Shown here: positions 6,222 through 11,470 of the stretch, one piece after another
Layout of the letters: every line of letters starts with the position of its first letter
How positions within the stretch are numbered: position 1 is the first letter of the stretch
Assembly: GCA_005877565.1 (NCBI GenBank)
Contig: VBOK01000024.1
Span: 1 to 11,470, forward strand
Source of the DNA: Nitrospirota bacterium
GTDB lineage: Bacteria > Nitrospirota > Nitrospiria > Nitrospirales > NS-4
Reading direction: 5' to 3'
DNA length: 11,470 bases
Program-made: the position numbers and the translations under genes
The notes under the pieces: generated by a model
Told to the model about the DNA's origin: nothing
Seen by the model: only the letters and a program-made list of their open reading frames with translations
Databases searched by the model: none

Positions 6222-6755
6222 CTAGATGAAGAGGTTGACTTGTGCGTCTTTCGCTTCGGCAAGATAGGTCGAGACTCCAGCAAACTGATCGATCCCGTCA
6301 ATCAGGGTGTCCTTGGTGATGCCCATGAGCCCCAGCGTCGTCGTGCACGCGATGAACCGCACGCCAAGGTCTTTGGCCATGTCCATCAGTTCAGGGACGC
6401 CCGGCATGCGGTTGCGGCGCATCACCAGTTTCATTATACGGGTCCCCAAACCCCAGAAGTGGAAACGGGACAAAGGCAACGTGTCCGCGCCTCCTCTATT
6501 GAGGAATCCGAACGCACGACGGAGCCAATCCGTGGCCTTGCTGGACACCCCGGGCTTCCGGATGGCATTCAGCCCCCAGAAGGTGAAAAACATCGTGACC
6601 TGCATTCCCATCGACGCCGCCCCGGTCGCGATAATAAACGCAGACATGACCCGATCCATATTGCCGCTCAAGACGACGATCGTGACCCGATCGGGCTTGC
6701 GCTCTTGCAATTCCGCTAAGGCGACTTGCGGATCAAGCTTTGCAGTGGTCGACAT
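6222..6755 (-). CDS. dsrE2: DsrE2-type sulfur relay protein
   Basis: This 177-residue protein matches the DsrE2 group of DsrE/DsrF/DsrH-like proteins. Seen motifs are VTIVVLSGNMDRVMSAFIIATGAASMGMQVTMFFTFWGLNAIRK, a hydrophobic middle segment with basic residues (MKLVMRRNRMPGVPELMDMAKDLGV), and FIACTTTLGLMGI with the conserved Cys137. It ends VSTYLAEAKDAQVNLFI. DsrE2 proteins bind sulfur and are encoded beside TusA in sulfur-oxidising prokaryotes, and may be membrane-associated through their hydrophobic helices. Here it is the first gene of a two-gene unit with tusA. The ATG at 6755 follows a leader of roughly 80 bases with a strong hairpin (6777-6817). The Shine-Dalgarno sequence is weak (GGGATGATGCT). 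In a non-sulfur oxidiser the pair could serve in biosynthetic sulfur transfer instead. Confidence 0.92.
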   Translation of the reverse strand: MSTTAKLDPQVALAELQERKPDRVTIVVLSGNMDRVMSAFIIATGAASMGMQVTMFFTFWGLNAIRKPGVSSKATDWLRRAFGFLNRGGADTLPLSRFHFWGLGTRIMKLVMRRNRMPGVPELMDMAKDLGVRFIACTTTLGLMGITKDTLIDGIDQFAGVSTYLAEAKDAQVNLFI

Positions 6756-6776
6756 AGCATCATCCCATGAAATGCC

Positions 6777-6817
6777 TCGGGGAGGCAGGAGTTATAGAAC
6801 CTCCACATCCTCCCCGA
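6777..6817 (-). promoter_or_regulatory. Leader hairpin in front of dsrE2
   Basis: TCGGGGAGG and CCTCCCCGA form a perfect 9-bp stem (6777-6785 with 6809-6817). Within the 23-base loop GGAGGTT and AACTCC can pair again with one bulged base and a 4-base tip. It lies in the transcribed leader and ends 21 bases before the ATG. It could affect message stability or translation, or attenuate transcription; there is no U-run after it. Confidence 0.6.
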
Positions 6818-6842
6818 TTCCCCTCTAGCATCGCGTAACGGT

Positions 6843-6872
6843 ACTATAATATGCGCTTCTCGGGCTTGTCAA
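6843..6872 (-). promoter_or_regulatory. Promoter of dsrE2-tusA
   Basis: A perfect TTGACA (6867-6872) is followed after 18 bases by TATAGT (6843-6848), five of six, on the minus strand. The transcript would start near 6836. This is the best promoter in the window apart from that at 493-521. Confidence 0.65.
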
Positions 6873-6874
6873 GG

Positions 6875-6886
6875 CGCGCCGGCGCG
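6875..6886. promoter_or_regulatory. 12-bp palindrome next to the dsrE2 -35 box
   Basis: CGCGCCGGCGCG is a perfect palindrome two bases upstream of the TTGACA box, in an otherwise AT-richer stretch. Its place suits an activator or repressor site, but GC-rich palindromes also arise by chance. Confidence 0.35.
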
Positions 6887-6902
6887 TACTTGGCAACCCT
6901 TG

Positions 6903-6931
6903 TTGACCTTCATTAATCTATTGATTGTATT
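6903..6931 (+). promoter_or_regulatory. Candidate promoter of the exported Lon-like gene
   Basis: TTGACC (6903-6908), 17 bases and TGTATT (6926-6931) lie in an AT-rich stretch and would give a leader of about 90 bases. A second option is an extended -10 TGATAGAGT (7001-7009) just before the gene. Which is used cannot be told from the sequence. Confidence 0.4.
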
Positions 6932-7027
6932 GAAAAATTGGCATGCTCGGCGATCGCCCCCATCCCCAGCTCGTAGCTTCTTTCCCTCGTTGCGAACGTG
7001 TGATAGAGTAGCAACAGTTTTACCTCC

Positions 7028-7714
7028 ATGCATTCGTATCGCCCCTTTACACCCCAGCTCCTGACAGTCTTGTTCCTCCTAGTCGTCTGCAAAGGAGCAG
7101 TTGGGGCTGTTGAGCAGCGGGTGTTTATTTCCATCCCGGCGCTGGGAGTGATTAACCAGGGCGGCAAGCTGGTGGGAGCGACCCACTACCTTGTCGTGCA
7201 AATTGACCGGCTGTCCGACCTCTCCGGACCCCAGGTGCAGTTTAATGAAGGCTCACGCGCCCTCGGACCATTCAAAGGCTCGGCATTGAGTCCCGATTGG
7301 AAAGACGCCGCGCGAATGGCAGTCGACGCCGCTGCACGCGCGATCGGCGAGGATCCCCGGAGCTGGCTCGTGACCGTCAAGAACGTCAGCAACGCGTACC
7401 TAACCGACGGACCCAGCGCCAGCGCCGTGTTGGCGGTCGGGATCGTCGCCGCCCTGCGTGGCGACACGTTTCCCCCGAACGTCGCCATGACCGGCAAGGT
7501 CGAGCCCGATGGACGCATCTCAGCGGTCGGGGGCATCCCGGAAAAACTCCAGGGGGCAGCCAGAAGCGGCCTCTCGGTTGTTCTGATCCCCAAAGGACAG
7601 CTCCGGACCAAAGACTGGGACGTGCGTCCACTGGCGGAAAGCCTCCAGTTGACCGTTTGGGAAGTCGGGACCCTCCGCGAAGCCTACGAAAAGATCACCG
7701 GACGGGACTTCTAA
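7028..7714 (+). CDS. Exported stand-alone Lon-type (S16) protease domain
   Basis: The 228-residue protein has an export signal (TPQLLTVLFLLVVCKGAVGA, likely cut near residue 27) and a C-terminal domain of the Lon peptidase type. DGPSASAVLAVGIVAALRG carries the catalytic serine (Ser130), and GRISAVGGIPEKLQGAARSGLSVVLIPKGQ carries the catalytic lysine (Lys173). The 43-residue spacing equals Ser679-Lys722 of E. coli Lon. The AAA+ ATPase and N-terminal substrate domains are absent, so it cannot unfold proteins as Lon does. A preceding region (about 30-110) has VFISIPALGVINQGGKLVGA and resembles the beginning of such a domain. It probably acts in the periplasm or outer cell layer as an ATP-independent peptidase, or in self-processing. 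The ATG at 7028 lacks a Shine-Dalgarno sequence. It stands alone, divergent from dsrE2 and convergent with the antiporter gene. Confidence 0.85.
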   Translation: MHSYRPFTPQLLTVLFLLVVCKGAVGAVEQRVFISIPALGVINQGGKLVGATHYLVVQIDRLSDLSGPQVQFNEGSRALGPFKGSALSPDWKDAARMAVDAAARAIGEDPRSWLVTVKNVSNAYLTDGPSASAVLAVGIVAALRGDTFPPNVAMTGKVEPDGRISAVGGIPEKLQGAARSGLSVVLIPKGQLRTKDWDVRPLAESLQLTVWEVGTLREAYEKITGRDF

Positions 7715-9477
7715 TCGTCAACGTAGAGGTCGTCGGCCTCCTTCGCGACGATTTCCTTCAGGCCGGGCTGTCCTTTTCGAAAGAGCGCATAGCCCTCACG
7801 CCGAATGCGTTCCGCCTTTTCGGCGATCACCCGCACGGGCATGCGGTAGTGCTGCAACACCAGGCTGAAGATTTCAATCGAGGTTTCAAACTCCTCCGGC
7901 ACGACCTGGTCGGCGCCCGTCACGCGCAAATCTTCGATCTCGCGCAGATAGCGGGTTCGCGCAATGATGTGGATGGCCGGGCTGAGTTGGCGCGCCACCG
8001 TGACCGCCCGACGGGTAGCAATCGGGTCGGAGATCGCCAGCACCAAGGCGCGCGCGTCCTGGATGCCAAGCCGGCGAAGCACCTGTGGATGCGTGATATC
8101 CCCGAACACGATCGGGATCCCCTTTTTTTGTTCTCTGCGGACGGTCTCCCCGTCCACATCGACCACCACGAACGGAATTTCAGTCTCCCGCAGGACCTGA
8201 GCCAGGTTTCGTCCGTTTACTCCGTAGCCCGCGACGATGGTGTGGTCCCGAAGGTGGCGGGACGGGATTCCGTGGGCGTCAGTCTGGCGTTCCGGTAACC
8301 AGTGTCGAAGACGTTGGAGGGCTTCCGCGCGCCTCGCCAGCCGCGGGGAGGCTTGCAGCAGGAACGGCGTAAGGAGCAGTGTCAGGACCGACACGGTCAG
8401 AAATACCTGGAACGACTCGCCGGGCAGGAGCCCGACGCTCTTGCCGACCTTGGCGAGGATGAAGGAAAACTCTCCGATCTGAGCGAGGGCGATGCCGGTG
8501 AGCACCGCCGCCCGCCAGGAGTAGCCAGTGACCACCGCCGCTCCCGCGGTCGTCACCATCTTCCCGCCCACGAGCGCGACGACCAGGCCCATCACCAGAA
8601 CGGGATGGGCCAGCAGGATCCGCAAATCGAGCAGCATCCCGATCGAGATGAAGAACAGGCTGTTAAAGCTGTCCCGGAAGGGCAGAATCTCCGCCATCGC
8701 TTGGTGGCTGTATTCCGATTCGGAGACGATCAGTCCCGCAATGAACGCGCCGAGCGCGAGAGACAGGCCAGCCAGTGAGCTGAGCCAGGCGATGCCCAGG
8801 CACACCAAGATGATGGTGATCACGAACAGCTCACGACTCCGGCTGCGGACGACTTCCACCAACAGGCGAGGGACCAGGTACCACGCCGCCACGAGAATCA
8901 GCAGGACCGCCAGGGCTGCCTTGGCGACCGACCACACGACCGCCAGAAGTCCTGCCTCCCCGAGTCCCCCCAACACCGGCGTCACGACCATCATCGGCAC
9001 CACCGCCAGGTCCTGCACGATCAAGATTCCGATGATCAGATGGCCATGGGGGGAGTTGGTCTCACCCCGCTCCGTCACCATTTTGAGCACGACCGCCGTG
9101 CTGCTCATTGCCGCCAGGAAGCCCCAGAACACGCCCTGGTTGAGCGGCAGGCCAAAGGCGATGGACGCCAGCGCAGACAGAACGATCGCGGAGCCGATCT
9201 GGAGGAGCCCAGCGCCGGCGACCGTGCGGAGCGACCGGAGCTGGCCTAGGGAAAACTCGACCCCGATGGTGAACAGCAACATCACGACGCCCACCTCGGC
9301 GAAAACTTCCACGCGGGCCACGTCATCCACAACGTCCAGGCCGTACGGGCCCAGCAGCGCGCCCGCGACGAGGAAGCCGACGACGGCGGGGAGCCGGAGT
9401 CTGTTGAATCCGTACACGACCACGATCGAAGCGCCGAAGAGCACGACCAGGTCGCGGAGGAAAGCCAGTTCAGGCAT
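7711..9477 (-). CDS. KefB/CPA2-type cation:proton antiporter with TrkA-N (RCK) domain
   Basis: The 588-residue protein is a monovalent cation:proton antiporter of the CPA2 family in the inner membrane. Residues about 5-375 are hydrophobic, in a dozen or so membrane segments, and include the family motif LIVQDLAVVP with the ion-path Asp156. Residues about 410-530 form a cytoplasmic nucleotide-binding RCK domain: HTIVAGYGVNGRNLAQVL has the GxGxxG loop (Gly417, 419, 422), VVVD ends in the ribose-binding acidic residue Asp440, and GDITHPQVLRRLGI follows. Length is usual. AGGAG eight bases before the ATG at 9477 supports the start. trmI lies 66 bases upstream on the same strand. Its TAG overlaps the stop of the convergent Lon-like gene. 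The substrate (potassium or sodium) and gating ligand cannot be read from the sequence. Confidence 0.93.
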   Translation of the reverse strand: MPELAFLRDLVVLFGASIVVVYGFNRLRLPAVVGFLVAGALLGPYGLDVVDDVARVEVFAEVGVVMLLFTIGVEFSLGQLRSLRTVAGAGLLQIGSAIVLSALASIAFGLPLNQGVFWGFLAAMSSTAVVLKMVTERGETNSPHGHLIIGILIVQDLAVVPMMVVTPVLGGLGEAGLLAVVWSVAKAALAVLLILVAAWYLVPRLLVEVVRSRSRELFVITIILVCLGIAWLSSLAGLSLALGAFIAGLIVSESEYSHQAMAEILPFRDSFNSLFFISIGMLLDLRILLAHPVLVMGLVVALVGGKMVTTAGAAVVTGYSWRAAVLTGIALAQIGEFSFILAKVGKSVGLLPGESFQVFLTVSVLTLLLTPFLLQASPRLARRAEALQRLRHWLPERQTDAHGIPSRHLRDHTIVAGYGVNGRNLAQVLRETEIPFVVVDVDGETVRREQKKGIPIVFGDITHPQVLRRLGIQDARALVLAISDPIATRRAVTVARQLSPAIHIIARTRYLREIEDLRVTGADQVVPEEFETSIEIFSLVLQHYRMPVRVIAEKAERIRREGYALFRKGQPGLKEIVAKEADDLYVDD

Positions 9478-9543
9478 AAGGGGCGCTCCTGAAAGAGATG
9501 GCGCCTTCTACATACACGGGCGGCTGCGAACGAGCAAGGAAGA

Positions 9544-10410
9544 TTATCGAGCGGATGACGGAGAGGCAGGGGAAACGGGCAGGTGCTCACCGGCCTCCAG
9601 CTCCGCCTCCGCCGGTCCGACGGAAGGGGCCAGGCCGGGCTGCACCTTGCGGGCCACCGTGAGGAAGCCGCTGTGCGCCACCATGCGCAGGTCCGGCCGC
9701 ACGCTGCGCCCCTCGATGTTCCAGGTCCGCAGCAGGGTCTCGAACGTCTGGATCATCGCGAAGACCTGCGCCCGGTGCAGCGCCTCCACGGTCTGCATCA
9801 CCTGGGGGATTGTCGGGACGTAGCTCAAGTAGACCCCGCCCGACCGCAAGGCCGTCGCGGCGTGGGGAACCACCTGCCAGGGCTCGGGGAGATCCAGGAC
9901 CACCCGATCCAGATCCGTCTCCTCGATGCCTTCATACGCGTTGCGTTGCCGGAGCGTGAGGTTGTGGACGGGACCGAGATACCGTTCAATGTTCTTCATC
10001 GCGGTCCGGGCAAAATCCTCGCGGGACTCGTAACTGATGACGTGCCCGCGATCCCCGACGGCCCGGAGCAGCGCCATGGTCAGTGCGCCCGACCCCGCCC
10101 CGGCCTCGAAGACCCGTGCGCCGGGATAGATATCGGCCCACTGGAGGATCACCCCGAGGTCCTTGGGGTAGAGGACCTGAGCGCCGCGGGGCATCTTCAG
10201 CACGTACTCCGAGAGGGTGGGGTGGAGGGCCAGCATGCGACGCCCGCGGGACAGGGTGACGAGGGTGCCGTCCGGCTTGCCGATCAGATCGTCGTGGGCG
10301 AGCGTCTCTCCGCTGAGCTGGAAGGTGTCGCCAGCCTTCAACGTCAACGCGTACTGCCGGCCCTTCCGGTCCACCAAGTGGACGCGGTCGCCATCGGACA
10401 GGACAGTCAT
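9544..10410 (-). CDS. trmI: tRNA (adenine-N1)-methyltransferase TrmI
   Basis: TrmI methylates N1 of adenine 58 in the T-loop of tRNA with S-adenosylmethionine as donor. In the 288 residues, an N-terminal beta domain (1-75) is followed by the family's TLSEYVLKMPRGAQVLYPKDLGVIL. Then come the SAM-binding motif VFEAGAGSGALTMALL (100-115), the acidic VISYESRED, and LDRVVLDLPEPW (167-178), where Asp173 is the likely catalytic residue. The C-terminal tail (about 257-288), rich in Pro, Ala, Glu and Ser, goes beyond the usual domain and looks disordered. The ATG at 10410 has no clear Shine-Dalgarno sequence. It lies 31 bases after a zinc-ribbon gene and 66 bases before the antiporter gene, all on one strand. 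In bacteria this enzyme is patchily distributed (Thermus, actinobacteria and some other phyla). Confidence 0.93.
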   Translation of the reverse strand: MTVLSDGDRVHLVDRKGRQYALTLKAGDTFQLSGETLAHDDLIGKPDGTLVTLSRGRRMLALHPTLSEYVLKMPRGAQVLYPKDLGVILQWADIYPGARVFEAGAGSGALTMALLRAVGDRGHVISYESREDFARTAMKNIERYLGPVHNLTLRQRNAYEGIEETDLDRVVLDLPEPWQVVPHAATALRSGGVYLSYVPTIPQVMQTVEALHRAQVFAMIQTFETLLRTWNIEGRSVRPDLRMVAHSGFLTVARKVQPGLAPSVGPAEAELEAGEHLPVSPASPSSAR

Positions 10411-10441
10411 AGCGCCATCTTAGGGGGTGTCGGGAGAGGCG

Positions 10442-10621
10442 TCAAGCCGGCTTGATGGGACCGGTGGCATTCGCGCCGAGTTCCACCAGCCTGCGACGCA
10501 CGAGCGACTGGCAATGCGGGCACCGGAAGCGAATGGTGTTCTCGTCCACCCACTCGATGGACTCGTCCTTGACCCACATCAGCTTATCACAATAGGGACA
10601 CGGTCTCGGCGGGATGGGCAT
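10442..10621 (-). CDS. Small zinc-ribbon protein
   Basis: This 59-residue protein has two CxxC knuckles (Cys8/Cys11 in CPYC and Cys34/Cys37 in CPHC) separated by a strand-rich stretch (LMWVKDESIEWVDENTIRFR), a typical zinc ribbon. A basic patch (VRRRL) follows. I do not recognise a named family. The ATG at 10621 is supported by GAGAGG about six bases upstream; a GTG at 10642 would add seven residues and overlap the preceding gene. Start and preceding stop are only 10 bases apart, so translation is probably coupled. A role in nucleic-acid binding or as a partner of the neighbouring TrmI is possible but unproven. Confidence 0.75.
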   Translation of the reverse strand: MPIPPRPCPYCDKLMWVKDESIEWVDENTIRFRCPHCQSLVRRRLVELGANATGPIKPA

Positions 10622-10631
10622 CAGCCCCCTC

Positions 10632-10802
10632 TCACACGTCACGTACAGCCGTTTTGGCCTTCTCGATCAGATCAGGTGGCAGCTGCGGCATCTGGTGGGC
10701 GATCATCGCATGCATCTTGAGCTTGACCAGGACGTCATCCACGGAGTTGCCCTGCACCTCGAAGGTGCATCCCTCTTTCAAGCACTTCAACGCTTTGGCC
10801 AT
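10632..10802 (-). CDS. DUF1059-like small protein
   Basis: This 56-residue reading frame (MAKALKCLKEGCTFEVQGNS...) looks like the DUF1059 family of short proteins with paired cysteines and histidines. Cys7 and Cys12 (CLKEGC) and His31 and His36 (HAMIAH) could bind a metal ion. The strand FEVQGNS and the helix VDDVLVKLKMHAMIAH follow the family order. GGGGGA eight bases upstream supports the ATG at 10802. It is the first gene of a run with the zinc-ribbon protein, trmI and perhaps the antiporter. The function of the family is not known to me. Coding is supported by the ribosome binding site, the tight coupling to the next gene and the family pattern. Confidence 0.75.
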   Translation of the reverse strand: MAKALKCLKEGCTFEVQGNSVDDVLVKLKMHAMIAHQMPQLPPDLIEKAKTAVRDV

Positions 10803-10833
10803 GGCAAGGTCCCCCTTTCAGATCGGACGCCTC

Positions 10834-10863
10834 CTTGTACCGCATCCGACGGGGCGCGCGCAA
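10834..10863 (-). promoter_or_regulatory. Candidate promoter of the DUF1059/zinc-ribbon/trmI run
   Basis: TTGCGC (10858-10863), 18 bases and TACAAG (10834-10839) on the minus strand give moderate sigma-70 matches 32 bases before the ATG. The -10 box lies inside the loop of an inverted repeat (10823-10830 with 10842-10849). Confidence 0.35.
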
Positions 10864-10901
10864 GGGCGAGATTGTTCTGGATTGACGGACAGGATAACAA
10901 G

Positions 10902-10936
10902 GCCGGGAACCGCTCGCAGCAAGAGCGGCTCCCGGC
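10902..10936 (-). terminator. Terminator hairpin after the hsp20/membrane-peptide unit
   Basis: On the minus strand GCCGGGAGCCGCTC and GAGCGGTTCCCGGC form a 14-bp stem with one G-U pair and a 7-base loop, starting six bases after the stop at 10942. CTTGTTAT follows, a modest U-rich tail. The stem is by far the strongest in the window. Confidence 0.75.
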
Positions 10937-10941
10937 AGATC

Positions 10942-11112
10942 TCACGCTGCCTTCAACTGCTCCTGATCGAACGCCCGATGATCAAGGGAGGCGTTCGCGG
11001 GGGCGGACACGGTGCTGGAATGGGACGTGATGGTCCCGCCCGCAAGCAGGATGCTGGCCACCACCCCAAGAATGGCCATTCCACCATCAACAAAGGAACT
11101 AAAATCCATCAT
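10942..11112 (-). CDS. Small single-span membrane or exported peptide
   Basis: This 56-residue reading frame begins MMDFSSFVDGGMAILGVVASILLAGGTITSH. A hydrophobic helix (about residues 12-28) is followed by a polar, small-residue-rich tail ending FDQEQLKAA. The N-terminal part has two Asp and no Lys or Arg, which is unusual for a signal peptide and may favour a membrane-anchored orientation with the N-terminus outside. An almost perfect ribosome binding site (GAGAGGAGGTGA, eight bases before the first of two adjacent ATGs) strongly supports translation. It lies 41 bases after hsp20 and directly before a strong terminator hairpin, so it is probably the last gene of that stress unit. I do not recognise a family. 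Confidence 0.7.
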   Translation of the reverse strand: MMDFSSFVDGGMAILGVVASILLAGGTITSHSSTVSAPANASLDHRAFDQEQLKAA

Positions 11113-11153
11113 CGTGTTCACCTCCTCTCCGGCTAAATTGTCAGCTTGTTTGC

Positions 11154-11470
11154 TCAGCCGATCTTGACCTCGATGCTCTTGGGCTTTGCCTGCTCCGACT
11201 TCGGCAGATGCACCTTGAGCACGCCGTCCTTGAACTCCGCAGCCACCTTCTCCCCATCAGCGTCTTCCGGAAGGGTGAAGCTGCGCGCAAAGCTCCCATA
11301 GGCGCGCTCCATGCGGTGATACTTCCGGCCTTTCTCCTCCTTCTCAAACATCCGCTCTCCCGAGATGGTGAGCACATCGTCCTGAACCGTCACCTTCACG
11401 TCCTCTTTCTTGACCTCGGGAAGCTCGGCCTTGATGAGATATTCATTGTCATCTTCCACGATGTCCACGA
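11154..11470 (-). CDS. Hsp20 small heat-shock protein (partial, cut by right edge)
   Basis: About 105 C-terminal residues of an Hsp20 protein are visible. They contain the whole alpha-crystallin domain: VDIVEDDNEYLIKAELPEVKKEDVKVTVQDDVLTISGER, then YHRMERAYGSFARSFTLPEDAD and the final AEFKDGVLKVHLPKSE. The A-x-x-x-x-G-V-L pattern in the last strand region is the family hallmark. It ends SIEVKIG, where the Ile-x-Val pair serves as the oligomer-contact motif. The GTG at 11468 is only the Val before DIVED; the true start lies beyond the edge. Such proteins are ATP-independent holdases for unfolding proteins. The membrane peptide gene follows 41 bases downstream. Confidence 0.95.
   Translation of the reverse strand, partial: VDIVEDDNEYLIKAELPEVKKEDVKVTVQDDVLTISGERMFEKEEKGRKYHRMERAYGSFARSFTLPEDADGEKVAAEFKDGVLKVHLPKSEQAKPKSIEVKIG

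Noticed and set aside
7297..8298. A 333-codon plus-strand frame running from the Lon-like gene into the antiporter gene
   Set aside because: It is an out-of-frame shadow of the first gene and the complement of the second, with Arg-rich unstructured translation.
8528..9823. A 431-codon plus-strand frame opposite the antiporter and trmI genes
   Set aside because: Ser/Thr/Arg-rich composition without domains, spans two well-supported genes on the other strand, and has no ribosome binding site that I can see.
11154..11468. Complete 104-residue Hsp20 starting at the GTG at 11468
   Set aside because: That codon is the Val of a conserved VDIVED stretch in the middle of the protein; the frame stays open to the window edge, so the gene is partial.

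Overview
This is an 11.5 kb stretch of GC-rich bacterial chromosome with housekeeping genes and several small accessory genes. The gene set (a coenzyme B12-dependent ribonucleotide reductase, a TusA/DsrE2 sulfur-carrier pair plus another DsrE-like protein, bacterial TrmI, a KefB-type antiporter and Hsp20) suggests a member of the Nitrospirota, perhaps Nitrospira-like. That assignment is inference from gene content only. I see no transposase, integrase, tRNA, rRNA or CRISPR array.

Layout. Positions 1-439 (minus) hold the 5' end of polA. Divergent from it, 544-1349 (plus) holds a small secreted protein and a DsrE-like protein. A 100-bp convergent gap contains an inverted pair of degenerate 7-bp repeats. 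Then come nth and rpsU (1451-2357, minus), probably transcribed rpsU to nth. From 2470 to 5623 (minus) lies a three-gene unit: a GIY-YIG-fold protein, the class II ribonucleotide reductase nrdJ, and a second, degenerate GIY-YIG-like protein. After a roughly 300-bp gap come tusA and dsrE2 (5941-6755, minus), with a good promoter, a palindrome next to its -35 box and a strong leader hairpin. Divergent from these at 7028-7714 (plus) is a stand-alone exported protease domain of the Lon (S16) type. Its stop codon overlaps that of a KefB-type antiporter (7711-9477, minus). Further upstream on the minus strand are trmI, a zinc-ribbon mini-protein and a DUF1059-like mini-protein (9544-10802). A terminator hairpin, a 56-residue membrane peptide and the C-terminal part of an Hsp20 gene cut by the right edge complete the window.

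How the genes fit together. The functions are mostly separate: DNA replication and repair (polA, nth, nrdJ, perhaps the GIY-YIG proteins), translation and tRNA modification (rpsU, trmI), sulfur relay (tusA, dsrE2, perhaps the first DsrE-like gene) and stress or envelope functions (Hsp20, the Lon-like protease, the antiporter). The least explained parts are the two GIY-YIG-type genes around nrdJ, the exported Lon-type domain, the 7-bp repeat structure, and the small proteins at 10632-10802 and 10942-11112. I found no strong case for a wholly new defence or mobile system.
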